Positions 7,238 to 14,461 of a DNA stretch of 18,741 nucleotides are shown here, in pieces (within the stretch, counting starts at the first letter, position 1; each line of letters begins with the position of its first letter). Below the pieces are notes generated by a model. The model made no database searches and had not been told where the DNA came from. It saw only the letters and a list, made by a program, of their open reading frames with translations. The DNA is from Bacteroidales bacterium (GTDB taxonomy: Bacteria > Bacteroidota > Bacteroidia > Bacteroidales > P3). The stretch covers positions 1 to 18,741 of the forward strand of contig JAEEIS010000228.1 of the NCBI GenBank assembly GCA_016281475.1. Reading direction: 5' to 3'. The position numbers were made by a program, and so were the translations under genes.

Positions 7238-9226
7238 CTATCTTTTCTTCTGTTGTTTTTGCATCTCTTCTGTCATGCGCTGCATCTCTTCCAATCGCTG
7301 TTGGAACTTACTCTTCTTCTGAGGAGTGTTCTTGTGCTTGGAATCGTAGGCAGCCATGCGGGCACGCACTTTTTTCTCACTGGTGAACTTGCGAATGAGC
7401 ACCATTTGCAGCATCGTGATGCTGAGAGAGCAGAAGTAGTAGAGGTTCAGACCTGCTGCCATGCTGTTGAACATAAACAGCATCATAAAGGGCATAAAGT
7501 ACATCATAAATTTCATGCCGGGCATAGCAGCATTCATTTGCTGTCCGCGCATGGTGTACCAAGTGTAGAAGAACTGCATTCCAAACATCAGCAGGCAGAA
7601 GAGCGACACATGGTCGCCATACAGGGGTATGTTGAATCCGAGGTCAAGGATGCTGTCGTAGGTCGACAGGTCGTTGCACCAAAGGAAAGGCTTCTGTCGC
7701 AACTCGATAGCCACAGGATAGAACATAAACATAGCAGTAAGTATGGGCATCTGCAACAAGATAGGCAGGCAGCCAGCCATGGGGCTGTAGCCCGCTCGTT
7801 TTTGTATCTTGCTCATCTCTTGCTGCTTTTTCATGGCATCTTCGGGATTGGGGTACTTCTTGTTTAGAGCATCCATCTCAGGCTTAAGGATACGCATGAT
7901 GGCAGAACCCTGATAGGACTTGAACGTCAGGGGGAACAGCACCAGTCGCAGCAGAATGGTGAAGACAATAATGATGATACCGTAGTTCCAATTGAATGTT
8001 TCCAAGAAATTGAACACCGGGATAATCAGGTAGCGACTCACAAACTTGGAGAACACCCACCAACCCAATGGCAGCATCTTCTCAAAGCCACGGTGCATGG
8101 CGCGAAGATCGCGATACTTGGTTGGACCAAAATAGAATTTCATACCCATTGTGCAGTCATGCTCACTGGCATAGGTGAGACCGATGGTGCTGCTCATGTC
8201 GCACAGATACTTGGCATCCGCGTTGCTCTTGTCGGTAGTCTGGGTCATGTAGGCATTCTCAAAGGTGCTGTCGGCCACCAGTATGGCGCAGAAGAACTGC
8301 TGCTTAAACGCCACCCATTCCACCGAGGTCTTCACGTTCTTATCGCCGTCACGGCCACGACCCACCTCGTCCACATCGTCCTTGGCGGCTTTAAAGTAGA
8401 TGCTGGAGTAGAACTTCTCCGGGTCTTTATTTCTATTGCGACTGCCACGGCTGCTGGCATCCACCTTCTCCTGTCGGTTCATGCGATTGTGCCACTCGAA
8501 GTCCATATAGTCCGTTGCGCGGACCACATCCTTCAGCCCATGGAAGTTGATGTCGTAATGCACATCATACTCATCACCAACCACAATATAACGAAACTCG
8601 ACATACCTGTCTTGGCTCACACCGTTGCTGTCACCCACGTATGCACGGAAACTCAGGTGGATTGACTCGTTCGAGGCTATCTCGTATGCACTGTCGGCCG
8701 TTATCGGCAGCAGCTCGCCATCACCAACTACACGATAGGCGGTAAACACCAGGTCCTTCGTGTTGATGACCCTCGTATCCTCGGTCGAGAAAATGAGGTT
8801 CATGTTATCATCCGCAGGGGTGATAAGTTGCAGGGGCAGGCTGTCGTAAGTGGTATACTGGCTCAGCACCACCTCGCGGACCTGCGCTCCCATGTTTGAG
8901 AAGCTGACCGTCATCAGTTCGTTTTTGACTGTCACGTTCACCGTGTCGCCAAAGGCATTGCCGTTGAACACACCCATGTCGCCACGCTGGTTCATCTGCA
9001 ACTGACGCTGAGCACTGGTGTCGCCCTGCATCGCAAGGCTGTCCAAATGCGCCTTCACATCCGCAACGCTGTCGGCATACGACACACTATCCAAATACGC
9101 CTGACGAATGGAATCATTCACACGCTGTCGCTCGGCTATTTCCTCCTTGCTGGGGGCAATCCACCACATGTAGCCAACAAATATGGCAAAAATTAGGGCT
9201 ATTCCTATTATCGACTTTTTATTCAT
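7238..9226 (-). CDS. yidC: Membrane protein insertase YidC
   Basis: A 662-aa YidC/Oxa1 family insertase, which helps membrane proteins enter and fold in the inner membrane. Residues 5-23 form the first membrane segment. Residues about 25-380 are the periplasmic domain, with a charged, Ser/Asp-rich start. The conserved five-segment core begins near 395 (YLIIPVFNFLETFNWNYG) and includes the groove Arg in TILLRLVLFPL (427) and GYSPMAGCLPILLQMPI (479-495). The C-terminal tail from 613 is strongly basic, which suits ribosome contact. The length is slightly above the usual for the phylum. It is first in the operon with nhaD, with a -7 element at 9281-9288. Confidence 0.97.
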   Translation of the reverse strand: MNKKSIIGIALIFAIFVGYMWWIAPSKEEIAERQRVNDSIRQAYLDSVSYADSVADVKAHLDSLAMQGDTSAQRQLQMNQRGDMGVFNGNAFGDTVNVTVKNELMTVSFSNMGAQVREVVLSQYTTYDSLPLQLITPADDNMNLIFSTEDTRVINTKDLVFTAYRVVGDGELLPITADSAYEIASNESIHLSFRAYVGDSNGVSQDRYVEFRYIVVGDEYDVHYDINFHGLKDVVRATDYMDFEWHNRMNRQEKVDASSRGSRNRNKDPEKFYSSIYFKAAKDDVDEVGRGRDGDKNVKTSVEWVAFKQQFFCAILVADSTFENAYMTQTTDKSNADAKYLCDMSSTIGLTYASEHDCTMGMKFYFGPTKYRDLRAMHRGFEKMLPLGWWVFSKFVSRYLIIPVFNFLETFNWNYGIIIIVFTILLRLVLFPLTFKSYQGSAIMRILKPEMDALNKKYPNPEDAMKKQQEMSKIQKRAGYSPMAGCLPILLQMPILTAMFMFYPVAIELRQKPFLWCNDLSTYDSILDLGFNIPLYGDHVSLFCLLMFGMQFFYTWYTMRGQQMNAAMPGMKFMMYFMPFMMLFMFNSMAAGLNLYYFCSLSITMLQMVLIRKFTSEKKVRARMAAYDSKHKNTPQKKSKFQQRLEEMQRMTEEMQKQQKKR

Positions 9227-9280
9227 ATCACGCTGTTATTCTGTACATTCGATTATTTTTCCGCACACTAGGCGAATTTG

Positions 9281-9288
9281 CAAATTTA
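9281..9288 (-). promoter_or_regulatory. -7 element of the yidC promoter
   Basis: TAAATTTG on the minus strand fits TAnnTTTG and lies 55 nt before the yidC ATG. No clear -33 element is seen 19 nt upstream. It faces the plus-strand -7 element at 9362-9369, making a divergent promoter region. Confidence 0.5.
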
Positions 9289-9361
9289 CATTTTTTTTCT
9301 CATACTTTGGAATAACAAAAATATTTTTCTGCAAAACGCTGAATTATTGAAAAGAATTGTG

Positions 9362-9369
9362 TAATTTTG
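9362..9369 (+). promoter_or_regulatory. -7 element for the Glu-Pro lipoprotein gene
   Basis: TAATTTTG fits the consensus TAnnTTTG and lies 22 nt before the ATG at 9392, leaving a short leader. A -33 element is not evident. Confidence 0.55.
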
Positions 9370-9391
9370 TACATTCAAATATTGTAGTATT

Positions 9392-9808
9392 ATGATTAGT
9401 AAAAAAGGTTGTTTATTACTCATTTCGATGGCGGTTACGCCACTTCTGTTTGTCGGCTGCCACCAGTCGCAGAACGACAATGAACCCGTTTTGGACACGG
9501 TCATGATCGAACCAGAGCCCGAACCCGAGCCTGAACCCGAACCCGAAATCATCACCGAGGAACCCGTTCCAGTGCCCACCACCCACCGTCAAGCCGTCAA
9601 AAAAGAGGCTCCTAAGCAGGAGGTACTCTATATCTCCGGCCATGGTGCAAACGGACGTGTCTGGGGCCACATCACTATGAATGGCAACAAGGGCAAGGGC
9701 AGCGTCACCGACGAGCACGAGAACGCCCTCGCCGTCACCTGCACCCGTCAGGGAGAAGAGCTGATCTGTTACGACCAGAACAGCCGCCAATATATCTTCA
9801 AACTCTAG
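9392..9808 (+). CDS. Small lipoprotein with Glu-Pro repeat
   Basis: A 138-aa predicted lipoprotein. The signal peptide is basic then hydrophobic and ends in a lipobox, LLFVGC, with lipidated Cys at 23. Residues 39-52 are an uninterrupted (EP)n run followed by a Pro-rich stretch to about 62, probably a stiff spacer lifting the C-terminal part off the membrane. The C-terminal 60 residues (from LYISGHGANGRVWGH, with VTCTRQGEELICYD) form a small beta-rich module with two cysteines that could pair. I do not recognise the family. The repeat is encoded by near-identical 12-bp units and could vary in length. It is transcribed divergently from yidC. Confidence 0.8.
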   Translation: MISKKGCLLLISMAVTPLLFVGCHQSQNDNEPVLDTVMIEPEPEPEPEPEPEIITEEPVPVPTTHRQAVKKEAPKQEVLYISGHGANGRVWGHITMNGNKGKGSVTDEHENALAVTCTRQGEELICYDQNSRQYIFKL

Positions 9809-9850
9809 TAACGTCGGCAACTCCTGCCACCAATCGTTACGCATCTTCAT

Positions 9851-9880
9851 TCATCGGGACTTTTTTCCTCGATGATTTTT
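9851..9880 (+). terminator. Probable terminator after the lipoprotein gene
   Basis: TCATCGGG pairs with CCTCGATGA (one bulged T) around a T-rich loop and is followed by TTTTTG. It lies about 40 nt after the lipoprotein stop and before the transketolase N-subunit start at 9912. Confidence 0.5.
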
Positions 9881-9911
9881 GTCGTTAATAGCAACATTTA
9901 AACATCTCATA

Positions 9912-10760
9912 ATGAAAACCACCCAAGAACTACAATCTATCGCCACGCAGGTGCGTCGCGACATTCTACGTATGACCACTGCCGCCAAATCGGGTCACCC
10001 GGGCGGCTCGCTCGGCACAGCCGAGTGGATGACTGCCATGCAGTTCAACATCCTTCAGCACGACCCCGACCACTTCACCATGGACGGCAACGGACAAGAC
10101 ATGCTCTTTGTTTCGCAGGGCCACATTACCCCTGTTATTTACAGCACGATGGCTCGCCGTGGTTTCTTCCCCGTCGAAGAACTTAAAACCTTCCGCCAAT
10201 TTGGCACACGCCTACAAGGACACCCCTCCACCGAGCACGGCCTTCCCGGCATCCGTATGGCCAGCGGTTCCCTTGGTCAGGGTCTTAGCGTAGGCATCGG
10301 TGCCGCCCTCGGCAAAAAGATGACTGGCGACAGCCATCTCGTCTACACCCTCCACGGTGACGGCGAACTGCAAGAAGGTCAGATTTGGGAGGCCGTCATG
10401 TTTGCCGGTGCCAAGCATGTCGATAACCTCATCTCCACCATTGACTACAACCACCAGCAAATCGACGGCACCACCATGCAGGTCATGGACCTCGGCGACC
10501 TTAAGGCCAAGTTCGAAGCCTTCATGTGGACCGTGGTAGTCATTGAAAACGGCAACGACATGCAGCAAGTGCTTGACGGCATGGCAAAGGCCAAGTCGCT
10601 CACTGGCCAAGGCAAACCCGTTGTCGTCATCCTCACCACAGAAATGGGCTATGGCGTAGACTTCATGCAGGGTATCAATAAATACCACGGTTCCGTCCTC
10701 TCCGCCGACGATCTGCCCAAAGCCCTTGCACAACTCCCTGAAACGCTCGGAGACTTCTAG
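9912..10760 (+). CDS. Transketolase, N-terminal (TPP-binding) subunit
   Basis: A 282-aa protein covering the thiamine-diphosphate-binding half of transketolase. Visible are KSGHPGGSLG (27-36), SQGHITPVIY (68-77), GHPSTEHGLPGIRMASGSLG (103-122) and the TPP/Mg motif GDGELQEGQIWE (149-160) with the paired Asn at 180. With the C subunit it moves two-carbon units between sugar phosphates in the non-oxidative pentose phosphate pathway. The ATG at 9912 is preferred over an in-frame TTG at 9879, because the protein families begin close to MKTTQELQSIA and the TTG lies in a likely terminator. The C subunit lies downstream but is separated by a vWA gene. The split form is known in many bacteria, so this is not a frameshift. 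Confidence 0.95.
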   Translation: MKTTQELQSIATQVRRDILRMTTAAKSGHPGGSLGTAEWMTAMQFNILQHDPDHFTMDGNGQDMLFVSQGHITPVIYSTMARRGFFPVEELKTFRQFGTRLQGHPSTEHGLPGIRMASGSLGQGLSVGIGAALGKKMTGDSHLVYTLHGDGELQEGQIWEAVMFAGAKHVDNLISTIDYNHQQIDGTTMQVMDLGDLKAKFEAFMWTVVVIENGNDMQQVLDGMAKAKSLTGQGKPVVVILTTEMGYGVDFMQGINKYHGSVLSADDLPKALAQLPETLGDF

Positions 10761-10762
10761 TT

Positions 10763-12133
10763 TTGAGACGACTGGTATTTATACTGCTGCTTTTGCTTCC
10801 CGCCTTTATGGGCATGGCTCAGAAAACTGCCGCCACACCCGAAAAGACGCGTGTGCTTATTATCCTTGACTGTTCCAACAGTATGTGGGATAAGTGGCAG
10901 AGTGAGCCCAAAATCAAGGTGACGCAGAAGGTGCTGCTACGCCTTCTCGACAGCATCCACGGCACCTCCGACATGGAGGTGGCTCTTCGCGTATTCGGTC
11001 ACCTCAACAAGGATGCCTACGGCACCCAGCTTGAAGTCCCCTTCGAGACAGACAACCGCTATAAGCTGCAAAGCAAAATCAAGACCTTAGTCCCCAACGG
11101 GGGCTGTACCGCAGTCTCGGCACTCACCAACTCAATCAACGACTTCCCTCACGACGGCAAGGCCCGCAACATCATTCTCATCATCACCGACGGTATGGAC
11201 GACTGTGGTGGCAACATCTGCGAAGTGGCACGACAAGTGCAACAAAGCGGCACCGTGGTGCAAACCTTCATCATCGGCATTGGCAACGCGGAGGATTTCC
11301 AACACAAACTTGACTGTGCTGGCCGCTTCTCATTTCTTCCAGCAGAAGAAATGTTAGACGAGACCTTACATGAGGTATTTTTCCTCTCCGACCAGAAAGC
11401 ACGTGTCACTCTATCCCTCACCGACGAGAGCCATACCCCCTATGAGACCGAAGTGCCTGTGGTCTTCTATGACCACCAGACCCATGCTGCCAAATACGCC
11501 ACCATCTACCACTACGCCATCGGCGACGCAGTCGACACTCTCACAGTCGATCCGCTTGTCAGCTATGACATCACCCTCTTCACTACCCCTCCCCTCCGTC
11601 TGCCGACCCAGCAATTAAAGGCCTCACGTCACAACCACCTCCCCATCGTTGCCCCACAAGGCAGACTACGCATCCATTTCGAGGACAAACGCACCCCCTT
11701 TCAAATTCCTACCTACTCTGTGCTGGTACGCCGACATGGTGAATCCGACATTCTCTCCTACCACCCCCTCGGCACTGCCTCCCACTATCTGGCTGGTACC
11801 TACGACATCGAGGTGCTCTCCACCCCCATACTGGCACTCAACAACGTGACGGTACGCAGCGGCTCGGACACCGACCTCCAGCTACCCTTACCCGGACAAC
11901 TCGCACTTAACAAGCCTCAGACCATCACCACAGGCAGCATCTTCGTCTATAAAAACGGCGAGCTACAATGGGTTTGCAATCTCAATCCCGACAGCATCAC
12001 CGAGCGCATCTTACTCATTCCAGGCGAATATCAAATTATCCTCAAACCCAAAGATGCCACCGACTATGCCGCAGTCCGCACCACACGCTTCACTATCCAC
12101 TCCGCCCAACAAACCGGCGTGAATATCAAATGA
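10763..12133 (+). CDS. Secreted von Willebrand factor A-domain protein with TTG start
   Basis: A 456-aa protein with a signal peptide (residues 1-20, ending MGMAQ) and a vWA domain at about 28-205. The metal-ion-dependent adhesion site looks complete: DCSNS (36-40), Thr in GGCTAV (116) and Asp in ITDG (143). The C-terminal 240 residues are beta-rich and contain two related modules, with GTYDIEVLSTP in the first and GEYQIILKPKD in the second. The start must be TTG at 10763: an in-frame stop at 10739-10741 leaves no upstream ATG, and the next ATG would remove the signal peptide. It begins 2 nt after the transketolase N-subunit stop, so coupling is likely. Its partner is unknown; a metal-dependent protein-binding role is inferred. 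Confidence 0.82.
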   Translation: MRRLVFILLLLLPAFMGMAQKTAATPEKTRVLIILDCSNSMWDKWQSEPKIKVTQKVLLRLLDSIHGTSDMEVALRVFGHLNKDAYGTQLEVPFETDNRYKLQSKIKTLVPNGGCTAVSALTNSINDFPHDGKARNIILIITDGMDDCGGNICEVARQVQQSGTVVQTFIIGIGNAEDFQHKLDCAGRFSFLPAEEMLDETLHEVFFLSDQKARVTLSLTDESHTPYETEVPVVFYDHQTHAAKYATIYHYAIGDAVDTLTVDPLVSYDITLFTTPPLRLPTQQLKASRHNHLPIVAPQGRLRIHFEDKRTPFQIPTYSVLVRRHGESDILSYHPLGTASHYLAGTYDIEVLSTPILALNNVTVRSGSDTDLQLPLPGQLALNKPQTITTGSIFVYKNGELQWVCNLNPDSITERILLIPGEYQIILKPKDATDYAAVRTTRFTIHSAQQTGVNIK

Positions 12134-12138
12134 TAATA

Positions 12139-12184
12139 TCTCAGAACAATCCGAAAACTCAGAATTCTCAGAATAATCCGACAA
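12139..12184. repeat. Degenerate 9-bp tandem repeat in the vWA/tktC spacer
   Basis: Starting at 12141 the spacer can be read as five nonamers: TCAGAACAA, TCCGAAAAC, TCAGAATTC, TCAGAATAA, TCCGACAAA. They fill most of the 65-nt gap between the vWA stop and the transketolase C-subunit start. The same nonamer type (TCTGAACTA and relatives) recurs at the end of the LOG gene. Confidence 0.65.
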
Positions 12185-12198
12185 AAAAAATACTCGAT

Positions 12199-13152
12199 AT
12201 GACCCACTACGAAATCAAATCACAGAAAGAGCTGCGTTCCGGCATGGGCGAAGGCCTTGTTGAAGCCGGACGCATGAACGAGAACGTCGTAGCCCTCAGT
12301 GCCGACGTCAAAGGCAGCGTCAAGATGGACGGCTTTGCCAAAGAATATCCCGACCGCTTCATCCAGTGCGGCATCGCCGAGGCGAACATGGTCGGCATCG
12401 CCGCAGGCCTCAGCCTTTGCGGAAAGATACCTTTCATTGGTGGATTCGCCGAATTCGTCACTGGACGTGTCTACGACCAGATACGCCAAGTGCTCTGCTA
12501 CTCCAACAAGAACGTCAAAATATGCGGTTCCCACGCCGGTATCTCCCTCGGCGAGGACGGTGCCACCCACCAGACCATGGAGGACATCGCCCTCATGCGT
12601 ATGCTGCCCAACATGACCGTCCTCGTGCCCGCCGACTTCAACCAGGCCAAGGCTGCAACCCTTGCCGCTGCAGAGCATGTCGGTCCCGTCTACCTTCGTC
12701 TTGGACGCTCTAAGATGCCCTGCTTCCTGCACGAAGGGGAAAAGTTCGAAATCGGCAAAGCTCAGCTCCTCAACGAAGGCAAGGACATCACCCTTTTCGC
12801 CTGCGGCCACCTCGTATGGGAAGCCCTCCAAGCCGCTGAGCAACTGGAGAAAGAAGGCATCAGTGCCGAGGTCATCAACATCCACACTATCAAACCGCTC
12901 GACACCGATGCCATCATTGCCTCCGCCCGCAAGACCCGCGCCGTTGTTACCTGCGAAGAGCATCTCTTCAACGGCGGTCTGGGCGACAGCGTGGCACAGA
13001 CACTTGCCCTCCACTGCCCCACCCCGATAGAGTATGTAGCCGTTGACGACAAGTTTGGCGAGAGTGGCACCCCTGACGAGATGCTCACCAACTACCACCT
13101 CCGCGCTGCCGACATCGTCGAGAAAGCTCACACAGTATTGAAGCGCAAATAA
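12199..13152 (+). CDS. Transketolase, C-terminal subunit
   Basis: A 317-aa protein covering the pyrimidine-binding and C-terminal domains of transketolase. The catalytic Glu is E61 in QCGIAEANMVG, and the substrate-side motif GSHAGISLGEDGATHQ is intact. The start at 12199 (MTHYEIKSQKELRSG) fits the family; extending further upstream would run into the vWA gene and produce a low-complexity Asn/Gln/Ser leader. With the N subunit encoded at 9912-10760 it should form the active heteromeric enzyme. The two halves are normally adjacent, whereas here a vWA gene separates them. The gap to the LOG gene is filled by a hairpin repeat. Confidence 0.95.
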   Translation: MTHYEIKSQKELRSGMGEGLVEAGRMNENVVALSADVKGSVKMDGFAKEYPDRFIQCGIAEANMVGIAAGLSLCGKIPFIGGFAEFVTGRVYDQIRQVLCYSNKNVKICGSHAGISLGEDGATHQTMEDIALMRMLPNMTVLVPADFNQAKAATLAAAEHVGPVYLRLGRSKMPCFLHEGEKFEIGKAQLLNEGKDITLFACGHLVWEALQAAEQLEKEGISAEVINIHTIKPLDTDAIIASARKTRAVVTCEEHLFNGGLGDSVAQTLALHCPTPIEYVAVDDKFGESGTPDEMLTNYHLRAADIVEKAHTVLKRK

Positions 13153-13227
13153 GGTTGAAAGTTGAAAATTGAAACACCCGCCCCAGCTAGTTTTCAATTT
13201 TCAACTTTCATTTTTCATCTTTCAACC
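13153..13227. repeat. Hairpin-plus-heptamer spacer repeat, copy B
   Basis: The whole gap between the transketolase C-subunit stop and the LOG start is this element. A perfect 19-bp inverted repeat (TGAAAGTTGAAAATTGAAA at 13156-13174 with 13192-13210) encloses a 17-nt GC-rich loop. A tail of heptamers of the type YTTTCAW follows and ends CTTTCAACC, touching the LOG ATG. GGTTGAAAG at 13153-13161 could also pair with that final CTTTCAACC (13219-13227). It is a relative of the element at 4465-4538. On the plus strand the stem leads into a T-rich run, so partial termination is possible. Confidence 0.75.
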
Positions 13228-13788
13228 ATGAATGTCACCGTCTTTTGCGGAGCCTCGCTCCCGCACAACAATCTTTACACCCATGCCGCCGAGCAGTTGG
13301 GTATCCGACTCGCACAACAAGGGCATACTCTGCTCTATGGGGGCAGCAACCTAGGGCTGATGGGCATCGTCAGTGGTGCAGCCTTAGCCCACGGCGGCAC
13401 GGTAGTTGGAGTTATCCCCACCCTATTCAGCGAAGAAATTATCCTTTCCCAGCCCGTCACCCAACTGGTGCGCGTCGCCTCATTGGCAGAGCGCAAGGCA
13501 TATCTCATAGCTCACAGCGACGCTTTCATAGCACTCCCTGGCGGGATAGGCACCCTAGACGAAGTAACCGAAGTGATGGTCGCCAACCAGCTGCATCGGC
13601 TGAACATGCCCATGCTGCTGCTCAACCTCGAAGGATACTACGATGCATTCCTCCAGCAACTCGAACGGTTCAAGACCGAAGGCCTAATGCGTAGCAACGG
13701 CGAAATAATCGCATCTCCAACCGTCGAATATTGTCTGAACTATCTGAACACTCTGACTACTCCGACCCCGCATTCTCCTTTATGCTAA
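13228..13788 (+). CDS. LOG-family (TIGR00730) nucleotide phosphoribohydrolase
   Basis: A 186-aa Rossmann-fold protein. It has GGSNLGLMG (38-46) and the family hallmark PGGIGTLDE (104-112), with the conserved Arg-Lys at 89-90. Characterised LOG members split nucleoside 5'-monophosphates into base and ribose 5-phosphate, including cytokinin activation, though many bacterial members have unknown physiological substrates. The start at 13228 (MNVTVFCGAS) is the family's usual start; the in-frame ATG-less extension upstream lies in the repeat. The last 20 or so residues, rich in Asn, Leu, Thr and Pro, are encoded by a 9-bp tandem repeat and do not look like conserved sequence. Its stop overlaps the next start (ATGCTAA). 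Confidence 0.9.
   Translation: MNVTVFCGASLPHNNLYTHAAEQLGIRLAQQGHTLLYGGSNLGLMGIVSGAALAHGGTVVGVIPTLFSEEIILSQPVTQLVRVASLAERKAYLIAHSDAFIALPGGIGTLDEVTEVMVANQLHRLNMPMLLLNLEGYYDAFLQQLERFKTEGLMRSNGEIIASPTVEYCLNYLNTLTTPTPHSPLC
13734..13769. repeat. Degenerate 9-bp tandem repeat at the LOG 3' end
   Basis: Four nonamers in a row: TCTGAACTA, TCTGAACAC, TCTGACTAC, TCCGACCCC. They are translated as part of the C-terminus of LOG and lie just before the ATGCTAA junction with the nuclease gene. Confidence 0.65.
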
Positions 13789-14453
13789 GTAAGAGCAAAT
13801 ACATCCGAGGACTACAATGCGAGCGGGCTCTATGGCTCGACGTCCACTGTCCCAAATTGGCTCGCTACCCTGCCGCCACCTTGGCACGATTCCGCGAGGG
13901 CCGCGACTTCGAGCGACAATTCAAAGATACCTTCCCCCTAGGCATCGACATCAGTAGTCGCCTACGTGGCAACATCATGCAATATCCCGTGCTTACCGCC
14001 CGCCTACTGTCACAGGCGGGCGAAGTTGTTCTCTTCGAGGCAGGCTTCGTCTTCGACGGCGTGCTGGTGCTTGCTGATGTGCTGCATAAACAGGCCGACG
14101 GCATCGTCACCGTCTACGAAGTGAAAGACAGTAACCACGTCAGCGACACTTTCCGCCACGATGTAGCCATACAGCACTACGTCATCGCCCACGCTCTGCC
14201 CACCGTCATACAGCCTGACCTATTCTGTCCTTCACCCGAGCTACAACACTTCTATCTACTGCACCACGACGACGAGGGCAACTACATCCGCGAAGACCTA
14301 AGCGACTATGCCCTCTCTCACTGGGACACCACAGCTCAACACATAGCACGTTTCAAACAAGTCGTCTCAGCTGACGAACCCTCAATCCTCATCTCCGACC
14401 ACTGTCAGCACCCATACGTCTGCCCTTACCTGCACCACTGCGACCCAAAGTAG
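13782..14453 (+). CDS. Cas4-like Fe-S PD-(D/E)XK nuclease, standalone (DUF2779 N-terminal type)
   Basis: A 223-aa protein. The start MLSKSKYIRGLQCERALWLD resembles the N-terminus of DUF2779 and Cas4/RecB-like nucleases. Candidate nuclease residues are the GRDFE helix (40-44), E86 in LFEAGF, D92 or D99, the EVK triad (113-115) and Q131 in IQHYV. Cys13 plus C208, C214 and C220 (CX5CX5C) give the one-plus-three cysteine pattern that binds a 4Fe-4S cluster in Cas4 and AddB. DUF2779 proteins are usually about 500 aa with an RNase H-like second half; only the first part is present here, ending naturally. No cas gene or CRISPR array is nearby, so a DNA repair or processing role is the default guess. 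The start overlaps the LOG stop by 7 nt, which supports translational coupling. Confidence 0.8.
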   Translation: MLSKSKYIRGLQCERALWLDVHCPKLARYPAATLARFREGRDFERQFKDTFPLGIDISSRLRGNIMQYPVLTARLLSQAGEVVLFEAGFVFDGVLVLADVLHKQADGIVTVYEVKDSNHVSDTFRHDVAIQHYVIAHALPTVIQPDLFCPSPELQHFYLLHHDDEGNYIREDLSDYALSHWDTTAQHIARFKQVVSADEPSILISDHCQHPYVCPYLHHCDPK

Positions 14454-14461
14454 ATATAACG

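Noticed and set aside
9286..9582. Minus-strand frame rich in Gly-Ser
   Set aside because: It is the complement of the Glu-Pro repeat in the real lipoprotein gene and runs through the divergent promoter region.
9879..9911. TTG start 33 nt upstream of the transketolase N subunit
   Set aside because: It lies in a likely terminator, adds unconserved residues, and a good ATG follows at 9912.
11968..12198. N-terminal extension of the transketolase C subunit
   Set aside because: It overlaps the vWA coding sequence in another frame and then low-complexity repeat; the family start fits 12199.
9912..13152. Transketolase broken by a frameshift or insertion
   Set aside because: Both halves have their own starts, full motifs and natural ends that match the known two-subunit form; only the intervening gene is unusual.
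12139..13227. CRISPR array from the short repeats
   Set aside because: Repeat units are 7-9 bp, directly abutting and degenerate, with no spacers and no cas operon; the Cas4-like gene alone is not evidence.
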